A stretch of 64,000 nucleotides of DNA, taken from the NCBI RefSeq assembly GCF_050947875.1, contig NC_134573.1:33625615-33689614 (forward strand), read 5' to 3'. Source of the DNA: Dermacentor variabilis (taxonomy: Eukaryota > Arthropoda > Arachnida > Ixodida > Ixodidae). The notes beneath the pieces are model-generated. The model did not search any database, was not told the DNA's origin, and was given only the letters and a program-made list of their open reading frames with translations. Both the position numbers and the translations under genes were made by a program. Below, piece after piece: positions 32,653 to 44,405 of the stretch. Within the stretch, counting starts at the first letter, position 1; every line of letters begins with the position of its first letter.

Positions 32653-34144
32653 TAATATTAAAAATAGCAAGTCAGTAGATGCAACTGGTCTCCAAATAGC
32701 GCCCATTAAACATGTTCTTCACTTAATATGCCCCGCTGTTACTCACATTTACAATCTCATATTATCTACCGCTATATTTCCAAAGGCACTGCAAATGGCT
32801 CGAGTAATACCGGTTTTTAAAAGCGGTGACAACAATTTGATTCATAACTATCGTCCAATTTCTATACTGCCAGTGTTCTCGAAGGGTATAGAAAAATTAA
32901 TGCATGGTAGGGTACTGTCTTTCTTTGAAAAACATAACCTGCTCCTTGACTTTCAGCACGGGTTTCGAAAGAATCGATCCACTGAAACAGCATTACTGAC
33001 TCAAAAAGAAATCATTATAGATATGTTTCAAAATAAGGAAATAGGTGCAGGCATATATATAGATTTTACTAAGGCTTTTGACTTGATAAACCACAGAATT
33101 TTACTACATAAACTGGCAAGCTATGGTGTCCGAGGAAAAGCTCACGATCTTATGAAATCGTATTTGTCGAACAGAACACAATATGTTGACTTTAAAAATT
33201 CGTTGTCTTCATTACAAAATATTTATGCAGGAGTCCCCCAAGGAAGCATATTGGGACCGCTCTTATTTTTAATCTATATAAATGATGTTGAGCAATGTGT
33301 AACTGATGGAAAGATTGTATCCTACGCTGATGACACTTCGGTGTTCATAACCGGGAGATCAGAAAATGACATTGAAGAGAAAGCAATCAAAACACTGAGT
33401 GCATTAAATACGTGGGCAAAATCAAATTGTTTGAAGATTAATTCTAAAAAGACAAAAATAATATTGTACTTTCCAAAAGGAAAGATAATTTCTCGGCCGT
33501 TGAACGTGTTCTTAAGCTCTGATACTGTTGAAATTGTAGATTCTGTTAAAATCCTTGGCGTTATATTTTCAAAGCATTTGACTTGGAATGATCATGTTGA
33601 TTATATCAGATCAAAAGTGTCTTCAGCTGTCGGTGTCATGTTGCGGCTGCGCGGTATTCTTCCTGTGAAAGTTAGGCTATTGCTATACAACTCATTAGTT
33701 CTTTCTCTTTTGCAATATTGTTGTACCGTTTGGGGCACTACGGGTGTCACAAATTTATCCAAGCTTCACCTTCTTCAAAAAAGAGCTGTAAGATGCATTG
33801 CTGGTGTTCCTTATTGTTCCCCCACACATGACTTGTTTTTAAAATATGAAATCCTGCCAATCTATAGTTTATATAATTATAGACTTTTAATGATCTATAA
33901 ACGGTCTTCACACAGTCATGAACATCATATTAGTTATCTGGCAAAACTTGAGAAAAACACGCATATCCTGCCGACTAGACATAAAGAAATTTGGTTAGTG
34001 CCGACGCCTAGGGCATATTATACCGAGCAGTCTTTTTCTTATACTGTTCCAGTATTATTAAATAAATTAAACAGAGAATTGTTTGACCCCTTTCAGCATT
34101 CAAGTGATGTTATTAAGCGATTTTTTCTTAGCAAGATTACGTAA
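32653..34144 (+). pseudogene. CR1/L2-group LINE ORF2, RT domain (intact frame)
   Basis: The frame is open from 32,653 to the stop at 34,142-34,144, and a 449-residue part starts at the ATG 32,795. Motifs: MARVIPVFKSGD, NYRPISILPVFSKGIEKLM, GFRKNRSTETALL, IYIDFTKAFDLINH (A), AGVPQGSILGPLLFLIYIND (B), VSYADDTSVFI (C), KILGVIFSKHLTWNDH, LQYCCTVWG and LHLLQKRAVRCIAGV. All catalytic aspartates are present. Together with 31,160-31,470 it forms about 600 codons without a stop, unlike the decayed LINEs around it, so this copy is relatively young. It cannot move alone because the endonuclease is missing and it carries an insertion. Confidence 0.85.
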
Positions 34145-34447
34145 TGTTGCACTCAGTTTAAACCTATACCTGTTATTATTTTTTTTTTCTTCGTTTCCCC
34201 GTGACCAGTTATTTGTTTTTTTTTTAATACCTATGTTTGTGCTGCAATGCATAGCGCTGCTTTTTTACAAGTGTTTTGTTATTTTCTTTCAGTGTTTATT
34301 CGGAAAATTGAAAATATCTGCCTGTGTACTGTACTGCCAGGTTGATAAAGGGGGCAGGACCTCTGTCAAGCTTACGATCTTTTAGTCCTGTCTCCTTCTC
34401 TGTCCAAGAGAAAAATAAAGACTGAATTGAATTGAATTGAACTGAAT

Positions 34448-34500
34448 ATTTTACCTTGCTGATGTCTCCAATCTATGGTTCAAGAATCACGAATCACGTG
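34448..34500 (+). pseudogene. Ty3/Gypsy gag fragment, continuation
   Basis: Immediately after the right duplication the sequence reads FYLADVSNLWFKNHE, the segment of gag expected next after the N-terminal fragment at 30,978-31,159. Similarity stops after about 16 codons, so the rest of the Gypsy element is deleted or replaced. Confidence 0.6.
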
Positions 34501-35700
34501 AGGCGGCGCACAGCTCAGCTGAGTTCTCTGGTAACGTTCCACAGCGGAACTAAAACTCAAACAGCTCCGTCGTTAAAATTTTGTGCACATTTCTACTTTT
34601 TGTTGTCGGCGTGCAACTTTCTATTTACAACAAAAGGATGGTTCTCGCTTACGCCACGGAAGGGTCAGCCGCACAGATAGGGTCCAAACTTTGTTACTGC
34701 CTGCACGGCGGTTAAACATTCTTTTTCGGCAGTTGAATAATTCATCTCCACAGATAAGAGAGCGCGACTTCCACACGCAGTAACACGTGACTTTGTCACC
34801 TTGTCGTAGCTGCAGAAGAGGCAGTAATGCCGACATTTCTCGCATGCATGCGTAGTTCTTCGTCAGAGTCCGCGTCAAAGTGGCCCAAAATGGCAGGAGA
34901 TTACAGGCGGGTCTGAAGCTCGTGGAAGCCGTTGTGCTGCTCTGGGCCCTAAACAAAGCGAATGTCATATTTCGTGAGCCGCATCACAGTCCCAGCGGAG
35001 TGTGATAAATTCCACAAAGTGGCGGTATAGTAGGCACAAAGTCCCAGAAATCAGTGGACTTTACGCTTGTTAGTACGCATCGGGAAAGAGGCGGGTCTTA
35101 CGCCAGTGTTGCTGACTACGTGGCAAAGAAATTTGAGTTAGTCATAGGCGAATTCGTGTTTTTCAGGTGTAAGGGAGAAACCGGTTGTACCAATTGCCTC
35201 AAGGAAGGTTTGAAACCCTTTGATTTGTTCTTGAAACATTGTAGAGGAAACGAGGCAAAATGCACACGAGGCAAAATTGCCATTTATGTCAAGACAGCGC
35301 CCATCATTTATTGAAAAATGGCGGGCACCAGCGGCTTTTCAAGGCATTTTGCCAGTCCGTGGGCATGTAGACCACATGAGTCAGCCACGAAACTAGGCAG
35401 ATCATGAGGCAGACGCTGCCTTTCCAAAATCCTTGTTAGAGAGCGTAGCTTATAAGCAGCACATGTTGAAAAAAGGACACTGCTATATTACAGCATATGC
35501 CGAGCACAATATTTGCAAAACAACCAATAGTGTAGTTCTGCACATACCGCAATTTCTAGTACTTAGATAGCGAAAAAATCCCAAATACACATTCTACTTT
35601 AAGCGCATTTTCATCGATCTGCTGCGGCTGCCAGTTTAAATTATCGCCGTGTGCAATCCCTAAATTTTTAGGTGACGTCAAAAACCACTAAATTCTGGAG
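34501..35700. other. No recognisable gene
   Basis: The plus frame at 35,054-35,314 (86 codons) contains four cysteines, three of them in GETGCTNCLKEG and nearby, but I recognise no family. The rest shows nothing I can support. Confidence 0.35.
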
Positions 35701-35705
35701 TATTA

Positions 35706-35732
35706 CGTTAGTTAGTTAGTTAGTTAGTTAAT
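35706..35732. repeat. (GTTA)n microsatellite
   Basis: About six GTTA units. Confidence 0.9.
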
Positions 35733-35974
35733 TCGGGTTTTATGGCGCAAAAGCAACTAAGGCCATGCTGTGCCAGCCACAAGATATTAAGGATTCAAAT
35801 GTTAAACAGTGGAAGCAGCGTTATTTTAGAGTCTGTGTAAAAAACCGGTTTCTTCTAGAAAGCTGAACAAGTCAGCGAAAGGTACTAGCGGTTCATCTCC
35901 GACTATTGAGGCGGGGTGTAAAGGTATGTGTAAGTTATAGAGATTCTGTAAAAGCTTGTGTCTCTGTGTTACGT

Positions 35975-36130
35975 GTACGAACCCCGATCAGATTATTAGG
36001 CATCCTATAATGGGAGAATCCGGATTCATTTTCTTCACTTGCTGCTATTTAACCTGCGCCCAATTCACGTTACAGGAAATCCACGATGCACACAAACCAC
36101 TGAGCTACCAAGGTGGCTCTTCCTATAACC
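35975..36130 (-). mobile_element. Ruka-like tRNA-derived SINE
   Basis: On the minus strand it starts with the A box GCCACCTTGGTAGCTCAGTG and ends with AATCCGGATTCTCCCATTAT followed by AGGATGCCTAATAATC, a diverged form of the Ruka 3' body. The middle is poorly conserved. Ruka is a SINE family described from ixodid ticks. Confidence 0.6.
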
Positions 36131-36239
36131 TGAATCGAGGAATCATCTCGCACCAGTTATGAAAAGAAGGAAAACAGGACTTAACAATGGGAAGACAAGT
36201 AGCGAGCTTTCGCTAACGCTAAGAGAAAAAGAGAGCCGT

Positions 36240-36545
36240 CAAATCAGGACTCGAGATCACACAAATAATATCGTGAAGTTTGGTGGTAGCTAGTAATAAT
36301 TTCCCGTGAGTAGGCGAAATAGGCAATGTTACCGGCATAAAAATTCAGTTTAATGTCCTCACAATTCTGCACAGAATGTAATAAAATATTCCACACAAGT
36401 GGAGAAATAACTGATCCCGGTGGCACGGCTTCAGTAAGTTTATACGCATATGATGTTGTCCCGGTTTTACGTTTCGCTTCCCTTTTATTTTTGCCTCTTC
36501 AATGGACAGCGTGGAAAGTCGAGCCCTAACCATTTCACAATTTAA
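36240..36545 (-). pseudogene. Non-LTR reverse transcriptase fragment
   Basis: The minus-strand frame reads VPPGSVISPLVWNILLHSVQ (motif B, Q changed to P) and KLNFYAGNIAYFA, a motif C in which ADD has become AGN. Upstream an ARLSTLSIEEAKIKG-like stretch may belong to it. Only about 100 residues survive and the active site is destroyed. Confidence 0.6.
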
Positions 36546-37004
36546 AAATTTGATAGCCTAAGCGGGGTCCGAGGGACTCACCGTGCCTGCCCCCTGACGC
36601 AGTCCGGCGGCGCCTGATCCTGCGAAAGCCGCCAGATCACGTGTCGGAGACGAAAGGCGACCATTGTTTCTGCCCAGCAGCATAGAGAGATAAATTACTT
36701 CGTAGGAAAGCACAGGTATTTATCGTTCACTCGCCTACATGCCACTCTGCAGGGAAATGGTCGAAGGGAAGAAAGACCCTATAGAAGAAGGTGCGAAGGA
36801 TTGGACAAAAAAGGTACACAAAAAAGCGCGTACCTCTTGTTATCTTATCGGCTACAGCAACCCCCCTGCCTCAAGTCGCCATCCTTAGCACCCATTATGA
36901 AAAATGAATTGTCTTCTAGAAAGTGATTCTTGACTCCAGGCCTGCATATCGTCGGGATCAGCATAGCAAGTCTAAAAATAATAGCTTCAAGTTCACCCGC
37001 CGCG

Positions 37005-37155
37005 GCAATTCGCTGGCTATGACTTAGTGATGCTGAGCACGAGGTCGCGGCTTCGATCCCGGTCGAGGCTGCTGTATTTCGATGTGGGCGAAATGCACAA
37101 AAAAACACGCTCATGCCCTTAGACATAGGTTAACGTTAAAAAATCCCCGGAGGTA
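37005..37155 (+). mobile_element. Ruka-like SINE, 3'-truncated
   Basis: It includes CTGAGCACGAGGTCGCGGCT and TCGATCCCGGTCGAGG (B box region), TTTCGATGTGGGCGAAATGC and GTTAAAAAATCCCCGG. These are in the order of the Ruka head and body. The part with the GGTGGTCAAAATT block is missing. Confidence 0.7.
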
Positions 37156-37539
37156 ATAATTATTGCAGAGTTCTACGCTACAACAAGCCTCGAAATCAGA
37201 TCCAAGTTTTAACCCTTCAAACTCAATAATTTCATTTCATTCATGAATTTAATCTTTGACACTGTCCCAGACTTTTGAAATGTCTAGAGTTAATAGTGGT
37301 TAAATCACCCGTGACTGTCCTGCTAGCCGAATATGGCAGCCTGAACCAATAAGCACCGTCCAGTCGACTTCCTCCCTCACAGCTCCTTCTTTCTCTGTAT
37401 GCAGAGGTCTCACGAGGAAATCAGTGAATCCGTAACAGCATTTGTAACGCTGAAGCCCGCCAACGTTTCGTGCAATGCAACCTCATTAAAATATAAACTA
37501 GGCTAGCGTTTGACGTGAAGAACTTGAACCTTAAGGATA

Positions 37540-37755
37540 TACACGCAGCGGTGGCTTAGCCGCTGTGGTGTTGCGCTGCTAAGAACGAGTTCGCGGGATC
37601 AAATCCCGTACGCGAAATGCAAAATAAAGTAACTCTTATCCCGCGCATTAGGGGCACGTTCACAAACGCCAGGTGGTCAAAATTAAGCTGAAGTCCCCCG
37701 CTACGGCGTGTCTAATAATAAGATCGTGGCTATGGCAAGTAAAACCCCAGAACTA
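37540..37755 (+). mobile_element. Ruka-like SINE
   Basis: The A box region is GCAGCGGTGGCTTAGCCGCT and the B box GGGATCAAATCCCGTA. The body follows with CCAGGTGGTCAAAATTAAGC, CCCCCGCTACGGCGTGTCTA and GTAAAACCCCAGAA, essentially full length. It has internal deletions in the middle. Confidence 0.8.
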
Positions 37756-38089
37756 AATTTGTATTAACTTTGAGGCTGGGCGCTTGGTGACTGACAACGT
37801 GATTTGATGTTCCGCTTCGTGGGCAGGGTCGAAAACCAGGCGAGCACTGAGCCAAGTCAGCGTCCAGCAATGTCAGAAGCGGTGGTGCGGTGTTCAGATG
37901 TTCAGGCAACAACTGAGCGTTGCTGACTGCGGCCTCCGTTTCAGTCCACATGCGCGGTTTTGCTTTCGCCATGCAACTTTACCAACTTGCCGCATTTGCC
38001 AGCCTCCTATTGAAACGCGTTGGCGAAGCGAGTAGGCGCGCCGCTCCTTTCCGTGCCGCCCGATGGGCGGCCGCCTGTTTTCGTGCAGT

Positions 38090-38490
38090 ATACGAGGCAC
38101 TCCTGGCGGTTGCAAAACACAAGTCATATGGGAGGTCCTTGAACTCATAGCATCCGAATGGTGGGACAAATGTAGCTTTTTCATGGTCACGTTCATCATC
38201 TTAAATGGGAATGTAACCGCTGCGCAATTCCATGGACGAAAAGAGGCAGGCATGTGGGAGACGATCTAAAGAGACATTGATGAGGAGTACCGGATAAATG
38301 TATTTTATTTGCCATGCGGTTTAGCTTGCGATAAGTTACGCAGAATCGTAGACTGCCATCTTTCTTCTTAAAGAACACAACCGCTGATGATCATAGACTA
38401 AGGGAAGGTTGGACAACGTCGCAGTCGAGCATTTGTTCGACTTGTGTGCGTATGGCGCCTTGTTCTCTCCGGGAAACCACGTGGGCGTGC
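38090..38490 (-). pseudogene. Ty3/Gypsy reverse transcriptase fragment
   Basis: Reading on the minus strand: REQGAIRTQVEQMLDCDVVQ, then VFFKKKDGSLRFCVTYRKLN (motif 1-2 of Gypsy RT), then after frameshifts SSMELRSGY, a degraded motif A region (usually LDLRSGY), ATFVPP and GCYEFKDLPYDLC, corresponding to the block before motif C. The catalytic motif C is not visible. Other domains (protease, RNase H, integrase) are absent. It is a decayed piece; it is not continuous with the gag at 31 kb, which is on the other strand. Confidence 0.75.
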
Positions 38491-38769
38491 TGCGACCGTG
38501 GGCGTCCCACGGTCGCCTCAGTGATGATTCGCTGTTTCGGAAGTGGTGTCTGTCTTACGCCGGGAGTTCAAGCGAAATCGCCTTCCCTGGGCGGGTGCAG
38601 CATACCGAGATACTCATAATGCGTCGACGCCAGCTTCGAGCTCCCATCCTCGGATGTAACCGACGGCGCCCGGGTCAAGGTTACTGCTCGCTGACACTTC
38701 GCTCGAGGGTGCACGGACGTGAGGTATGGAGGTATATATCACAAGGTATACCTTACTACAAGTGAGTCA

Positions 38770-39670
38770 TCATGTTGCGATGAACTAAGTACTGGAATTC
38801 TCAGTCTAAATTCGCCCCCGCGATCACAGGCTGCGTATGGTGGAGGTCAACAACCCCTCTAGCAATGATGAGTTGTCCGCCCAGTGGAACCACTACACTA
38901 CCACTACCACTACACTGAAATATCAGTATTTGGGATGTCTTTTTGTAGCTGAACAATAATCGTTATCGACCGGTGTTTACAAACTATAGTTTATCCAACG
39001 AAACGGTTTTTACGAACACTTTGTGTACGTTCTTTGTATGTTAGGTACTGACTTACTAACTAGGCTCTTTCTCAAGTTTGACATAGGCAGAGGCACTGGC
39101 TCGTCGCCATAGCAAGATCAATTTTACCAAAGGGAGTGGACCGATTGTGAACTGTTTTACGGACGAAAAGGTTTTTTTTTTTTCAACCTCTCCCCAGTTT
39201 ATTTCAAGGTGCCCGTTCTTCGTAATCGTCTCTATGATGCCTCCGTACACTACTTTTCACTGGGCGCTTCTTTTCCTTGCGCTCGATGTAAATATCTTCA
39301 CAGGTTCACCATGTACCAAAATAGCACTTGGGCATCCTACATTATAAGCATAAATAAAGAAGTCCCGAACGAGGCCAGACAACCAAAGCACTCAGGTTCG
39401 CACGAATTATTTACCACTGGCCCGGGTGTGGCTATTCCTATGCTGGATATCACAACTGGCCGGCGTTTATGCTCGCGCACGGCTCTAGCGCGCACTGAAG
39501 CAATAAGGATGGGCCAGTCGGCAATCAATTTTAAGTGCAGTACAGTATATGCTTTCTGCGCACGGGCTCGGGAAAATTGCAACCTGCTTCCAGCGGCTGG
39601 CCGCTGCCGCCCGACAGCATGTGTGCTTGTCGAGGCGCCTACGCGTGCGTCTTCCATCGCGAGCGCTGAC
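38770..39670. other. No recognisable gene
   Basis: The minus frame at 39,250-39,056 (64 codons) and overlapping frames to 39,703 show no motif I can name. A 12-base T run lies near 39,171-39,183. Confidence 0.35.
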
Positions 39671-39686
39671 GACATGATTGAAAGAA

Positions 39687-39910
39687 AAATTATGGGGTTT
39701 TAGGTGCCAAAACCACTTTCTGATTATGAGGCACGCCGTAGTGGAGGACTCCGGAAATTTCGACCACATGGAGTTCTTTAACGTGCGCCTCAAACTAAGT
39801 ACACGGGTGTTTTCTCCCCCATCGAAATGCGGCCGCCGCGGCCAGGATTCGATCCCGCGACCTCGTGCTCAGCAGCCCAACACTATAACCACTGAGCAAC
39901 CACGGCGGGC
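39687..39910 (-). mobile_element. Ruka-like SINE with target duplication
   Basis: On the minus strand it begins GCCCGCCGTGGTTGCTCAGT (A box), has GGTCGCGGGATCGAATCCTG (B box), CCGCATTTCGATGGGGGAGA and GTAGTGGCGTGCC-type 3' sequence, ending AAAACCCCATAA. The flanks are near-identical: GACATGATTGAAAGAA (39,671-39,686) and GACACGATTGAAGAA (39,911-39,925), a target duplication of about 15 bp that shows retroposition by LINE machinery. Confidence 0.85.
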
Positions 39911-39925
39911 GACACGATTGAAGAA

Positions 39926-41394
39926 CACAGTTTTTTTAGGGACGCCGGCGTGGCTGTCGATTACATCCGTTTTGCAGCACATTTTTCGTAACAGCCTAGT
40001 GACGCATTGAAGAGAATTGTTTAGAAATCATCGACGAAGATTGTCGATGTAAGCATATAGCCCGAATAAACGAGCGAACCAAAGAACGAGAGGTCCAGCC
40101 AGAGAAGAGGAACTAGCGAGGGTGAGCGAGAGAGAGCGGGAACCGGCTCTTCAACAAAAATAGGGGAGGCGCTGAGGGAAGGAACGAACGTTTTCGTTTC
40201 CGATTTTCGGACATTCACGACCGACGTATACACCTAACCCCTACCTATGATGAAAACTGTGGAAAAAGCACAAGAAAGCTATTAGCTCATAAAAAAAAGC
40301 TGCTGTTATAGGTCGAGCGTCATTCAGTGGCTGCTCCGTCTGGCCACCGAAGCTGTGATACATCACTGACTGCTAAGCAAACAATGCACCAGAATTGGAG
40401 AAACCTCCAAACGACGGAAGAATATTGCAGCAGGCCCACGTAAACTTACAGAAATGAAAAACCAGCATGGATGTCGCACTTTCCCGCCCTCGAGAACGGT
40501 GCCAGCGCCGCGGCCTCGGAATTTCGCTCGTACGACACGCGCTGCGCACTTGACGCCTACTCCACCGCCGCTAAGCCCTGCGCGCTCTCATTGCTGTGCG
40601 CAATCGAACGTGCGTTTCCCATTTTGTAGTGCAATCTTTAACCTCCACATCCGTCCCTCTGGCATTGAGGGACATACGTGTAAAACTATCGCACGAAACA
40701 TCATTTGCCTGCTTATAAAGATAGTTATTTAGCTGTGATGGTCGTCTACGATGATGATGATGACATAATGCCATCATAGTCACGTAGGCTGCTTAATTTA
40801 ATCAGGTATGCTATATATGGTCGTTTATCTGGAATACTTGTATACATCTCCTAACCTTTTTTTTTTTTTTTCAAAATATTCATAAGTCTATTCAGCAGTC
40901 TGCTGATAAGGTAACTGATCCCACCCGGCAGTCTTTTGTACATCTGCTTAATATACTTAGCTAGAAAAATTCTTGCGAATGCTGCGCGGCACCGCCAAAC
41001 GCTCAACAAATGTGGCCAATGCTTTTCTTAGAAGCGAAACCATTTGTTTGTTGGTACATTGCCAGTGGTATGCTGCAGAACGTCATAACGAAGTACATAT
41101 GAATAGCTCTCGGTTTGACTGGAAGTAAACGTAGCTTGGTCGTTGTCCGCACAAAACACAATTCGAAGTGCCAGCTGCCCGAGCGCCGAACGTGTTTTCA
41201 ACTGTCATTTTTGGCTAGCGGCTGACAGGAAAGGAATGCAGCGCGTTCATTTCCGGACAGCCAGTCAGAGACGTCTGTCATAGGTTGATAGCTGATGTCA
41301 CAACAAAGAGCAGCGACATCGGTACATTTTAATTAGACGCACAGCACATATTGGAAAACTTTGCACTGCATCACGTGTGAATCATGCCACGTCC
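39926..41394. other. No recognisable feature
   Basis: I see nothing supportable apart from short T-runs (about 40,857-40,871) and a small (GAT)n run at 40,748-40,762. Confidence 0.4.
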
Positions 41395-41486
41395 CGTGTG
41401 TGTGTGCGTTTGTGTGTGTGTTTGTGTGTGTGCGTGCGTGCGCGTGCGTGTGTTTGCGTGTGAGTCTGTGTGTGTGTGTGTGAGCG

Positions 41487-41541
<55 letters not shown>

Positions 41542-41561
41542 ATGTGCGTGTGTGCGTGTGC

Positions 41562-41632
<71 letters not shown>

Positions 41633-41655
41633 CGCGCGCGCGCGCGCGCGCGCGC
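41395..41655. repeat. Long (GT)n / (GC)n microsatellite
   Basis: GT repeats with GC interruptions run from 41,395 to about 41,633 and pass into a pure CG run at 41,634-41,655. Alternating purine-pyrimidine DNA of this length can adopt Z-DNA. The valine/cysteine and histidine/threonine open frames here are artefacts of the repeat. Confidence 0.95.
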
Positions 41656-42166
41656 ACATTTTCATGCCCCGCATATATTTTTTCTATCCGTCCTCTCTCT
41701 CCTACTACCTACCTTTCAATCGATATTCCTCTTCACCGCGCAGATTAACATGTACGCGACTACGCACAGGCTGGCAGAAATCTCGGTGTTATAATGAAGA
41801 GCTCTCTCTCTCTCTCTTTCAAAACTCTTCACAACAAATGAGCCATACTGCTACCCCATTCTCTCTTCGAAAGAACAGGTACAATTGAGCGTTCGTCCTC
41901 ACAAAAAATATCTTACCTTTAGAATTGTCTCTTTGGAGAGAGAAAGACATAGGGATTTATTAGAGGATATGTCGGCCTGGACCATTATGTTTTAGCCCGT
42001 TACCCAACGCGTGCGTAAGGGAAGTGGCCAAGGAACGAAAGAATACAAACATATCCATGATGTCGATGAGGGAAAACAACATCATCAATCCTTCCACTTT
42101 GGGAAGAAGGACGAGCAGCGAAGCTCTGGTGTGTTTTACCCCTGTTGATGCATCTATGTATATTAG

Positions 42167-42167
<1 letters not shown>

Positions 42168-42256
<89 letters not shown>
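42168..42256. repeat. (ATT)n microsatellite, left of the LINE
   Basis: About 30 TAT/ATT units in uninterrupted register. It lies immediately 5' of the L2-type LINE and matches in orientation the array at that LINE's 3' end. Confidence 0.95.
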
Positions 42257-42257
<1 letters not shown>

Positions 42258-42329
42258 AAACACGTTCAATACGATGGGACCAGGGAAACGAGAATTCTGG
42301 GTGCACAAAACCTAACGTACTAACAAAAA

Positions 42330-43134
42330 ACGTACTAGCTCCACTTCGCAACAGGTTCCACAAACTACGGACAGTTCTGACACGCTCAGAGCAATTTAGT
42401 GTGGAGATAAAGGACATCAAACGAAATGTGGAATCGCTGTCAGAGCTCCACGCGAAGGTAGATTCCCCGCTTTTGTTAAAGGCAGCATTCGCAAGGCTTT
42501 GTACAGTGGTTAATGACGCAGAGGAATCCGCGAAGTTCCTATCTGCACAATATGACGATGCGGTCGAACAACTTAAAGCTGATTATGAGAAAGTCACGGC
42601 TTGCAGGAAAGTGCAGCAACTACAAGAAAAGGTGTTCGCCCAAGAATCATTTATTCATCAACTGCAGCAAGGCCTAAATGATTCTGAACAACATAGCAAT
42701 TATGCCAACATGGAAATTCGTGGCTTGAAATCGAGAACAGATGAAAACCTGACTGAGTTCGTTGATGACCTGGCCGAGACACTCGAGCTAGAGAAGCCTC
42801 GTAATGGGGAAGTGGTGGCTATCGCCGTCTTCCAAGCAAGAATCCATCTCCGCCGATCTTGGTACGATTCGCTTCAATTGCTGCTCGGGAACGCTGGTAC
42901 GCAGAGCGAAGCAAGCTGTGGAGCATTTCTGAATCGTAATCATTGGACCAGCTGTATTTTAACGAAAATCTGCCGCACTTCAGCAGGAGGTTCTTTCGGT
43001 TAGCAAGGACCACAGGATAGAAAGCAGGCTACAAATTCATGTAGGTAACAGGCGGCAAAATCTTCGCAAAGAAAGACGAAGCCGCAACACTAATTCGAAT
43101 TACTTGCAACTCGGACATCGTTAAGATAAAATGA
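42330..43134 (+). pseudogene. L2/CR1-type LINE ORF1 (coiled coil, nucleic-acid binding)
   Basis: The frame reads LAPLRNRFHKLRTVLTRSEQ and then the 200-codon ORF from 42,401. A heptad-rich coiled coil spans about 42,560-42,690 (VEQLKADYEKV, VQQLQEKVFAQ, IHQLQQGLND). Then comes SEQHSNYANMEIRGLKSRTD, the conserved entry to the RRM-like domain (usually LEQYSR..N.EIRG). After a frameshift near 42,830 it continues LVRFASIAARERWYAERSKL and LPHFSRRFFRLART with two in-frame stops, ending IVKIK and TGA at 43,132-43,134. That TGA overlaps the ATG of ORF2 as ATGA. These proteins form trimers that bind LINE RNA. Confidence 0.75.
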
Positions 43135-43763
43135 CTGATCGATCATTACCTAGCACACTGGAATTTCCAGACATTGCCACGTTTAAGGCAAACTTTGGCC
43201 GAAAAGAAGATCATGAATTCACGTTGATAAACTTGAATGTTCGTAGTCTCCGCAAATATTGGGAACAATTCAAGATTTTAGCAGAAGAATCTATTGGTTT
43301 TGTGGATATATTTGTTCTCACCGAGATAAATGCACCATAGTCCTGTTTATATACGTTCACAGTGAACGGTTATCGTGGCAGTTTTACTGTACGCCCGGTA
43401 CGCCGTGGAGGAAGGATCGCTGTCATTGTGAGTGAAAAATCAATGTTTCAGCTGTTGACATTACGTTTATGCATGCGGAATGTTTGGCTCTAAACGTGAA
43501 TTTATTACACGCGGCTTTTACATTACTCGCGGTATACAGACCCCCATCTGGTAGCATGACAAGATTTGTAATTTAACTCGAGGAAATACTTCTCAGGTAC
43601 AAAGATGCTTAATTGTTCTGCCTAACGGGTGATTTGAACATTGATATCTTAAGCACAAAGAAAATTTCTATTTCAGATTACCTATCCTCACTTCCAGCCT
43701 ACGGAATTGAAAACACGGTCACTACCCCACACGTGAAGATTTATTGAACGGTCGACAAGTTAA

Positions 43764-43783
43764 GTCAGTCAGTCAGTCAGTCA
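43764..43783. repeat. (GTCA)n microsatellite inside ORF2
   Basis: About five GTCA units interrupt the endonuclease-linker part of the LINE; a local expansion after the element died. Confidence 0.85.
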
Positions 43784-44405
43784 AACCACATCGCTGTTCG
43801 TGCGCTGAATCACACTTGGAACTCATGTATCATTTCTAAGCGGCTAGCTGATCATTATTTAACCGCCTGTCGTTTTTCTCCTCAGTCTGGAACTGCTTCA
43901 TCAAGGTTCAGTGATGTTAATAAGATACCCTTGTCAATAACAGATGAAAGAAAGTTGGATGCATTAGTGGCATCTCTTCACTGGGCAAGTTTAATTGCAG
44001 ACGATGCAGCAGAGGTAAGGTAGTTTACTCAAAAATGGGCCGTAAACTTGACGAGCTCAAAAAAACTTGTACGCGAAAAATTACGCGTAAAAAAGTCGGA
44101 ATCATTATTGGCTTAGTCATGAAATTTTACGGGCAATTGCGAACAGAGACTGGCTTTGGAGACGTTCCAAGCATGCTCCTAAAAACGCAGACCTTCTCTC
44201 AGATTACAGAGCCGCCAGAAACAAAGTTGTAGCACTTATTCGATCAGCTCGACCGCTGTACTTTCAGAAGCACTTTAAACGAGCATTTTAAAATCCTGCG
44301 AAGATGTGGTCACTGATTAACCATCTTTGTGGACAAGACGGAAATATGCCTAGTTTTGATGCTTTACTAGAAGAGCCTGTTTCAAAAGCTGATAGTTTCA
44401 ATAAG

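Larger units (their letters stand above)
31160..34439 (+). mobile_element. 5'-truncated CR1/L2-group LINE inserted in gag
   Basis: It is bounded by the 8-bp duplication AACTGAAT (31,152-31,159 and 34,440-34,447). It begins in the linker before RT and ends with a 3' UTR containing GGGGGCAGGACCTCTGTCAA and a (TTGAA)n tail (34,421-34,440). It is split by a second LINE at 31,471-32,647. Net length is about 2.1 kb. Confidence 0.85.

Noticed and set aside
38492..38516. GCGACCGTGGG...CCCACGGTCGC hairpin
   Set aside because: Short GC-rich hairpin inside a decayed Gypsy RT region; seen only once and without context.
41333..41888. Cys/Val-rich and His/Thr-rich frames at 41.4-41.9 kb resembling toxin-like or metal-binding peptides
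   Set aside because: They arise from (GT)n and (GC)n dinucleotides read in frame; no signal peptide or structured cysteine spacing.
42163..42420. Poly-Asn, poly-Ile and poly-Tyr open frames across (ATT)n
   Set aside because: They are translations of a trinucleotide microsatellite in different frames, with no conserved flanking coding sequence.
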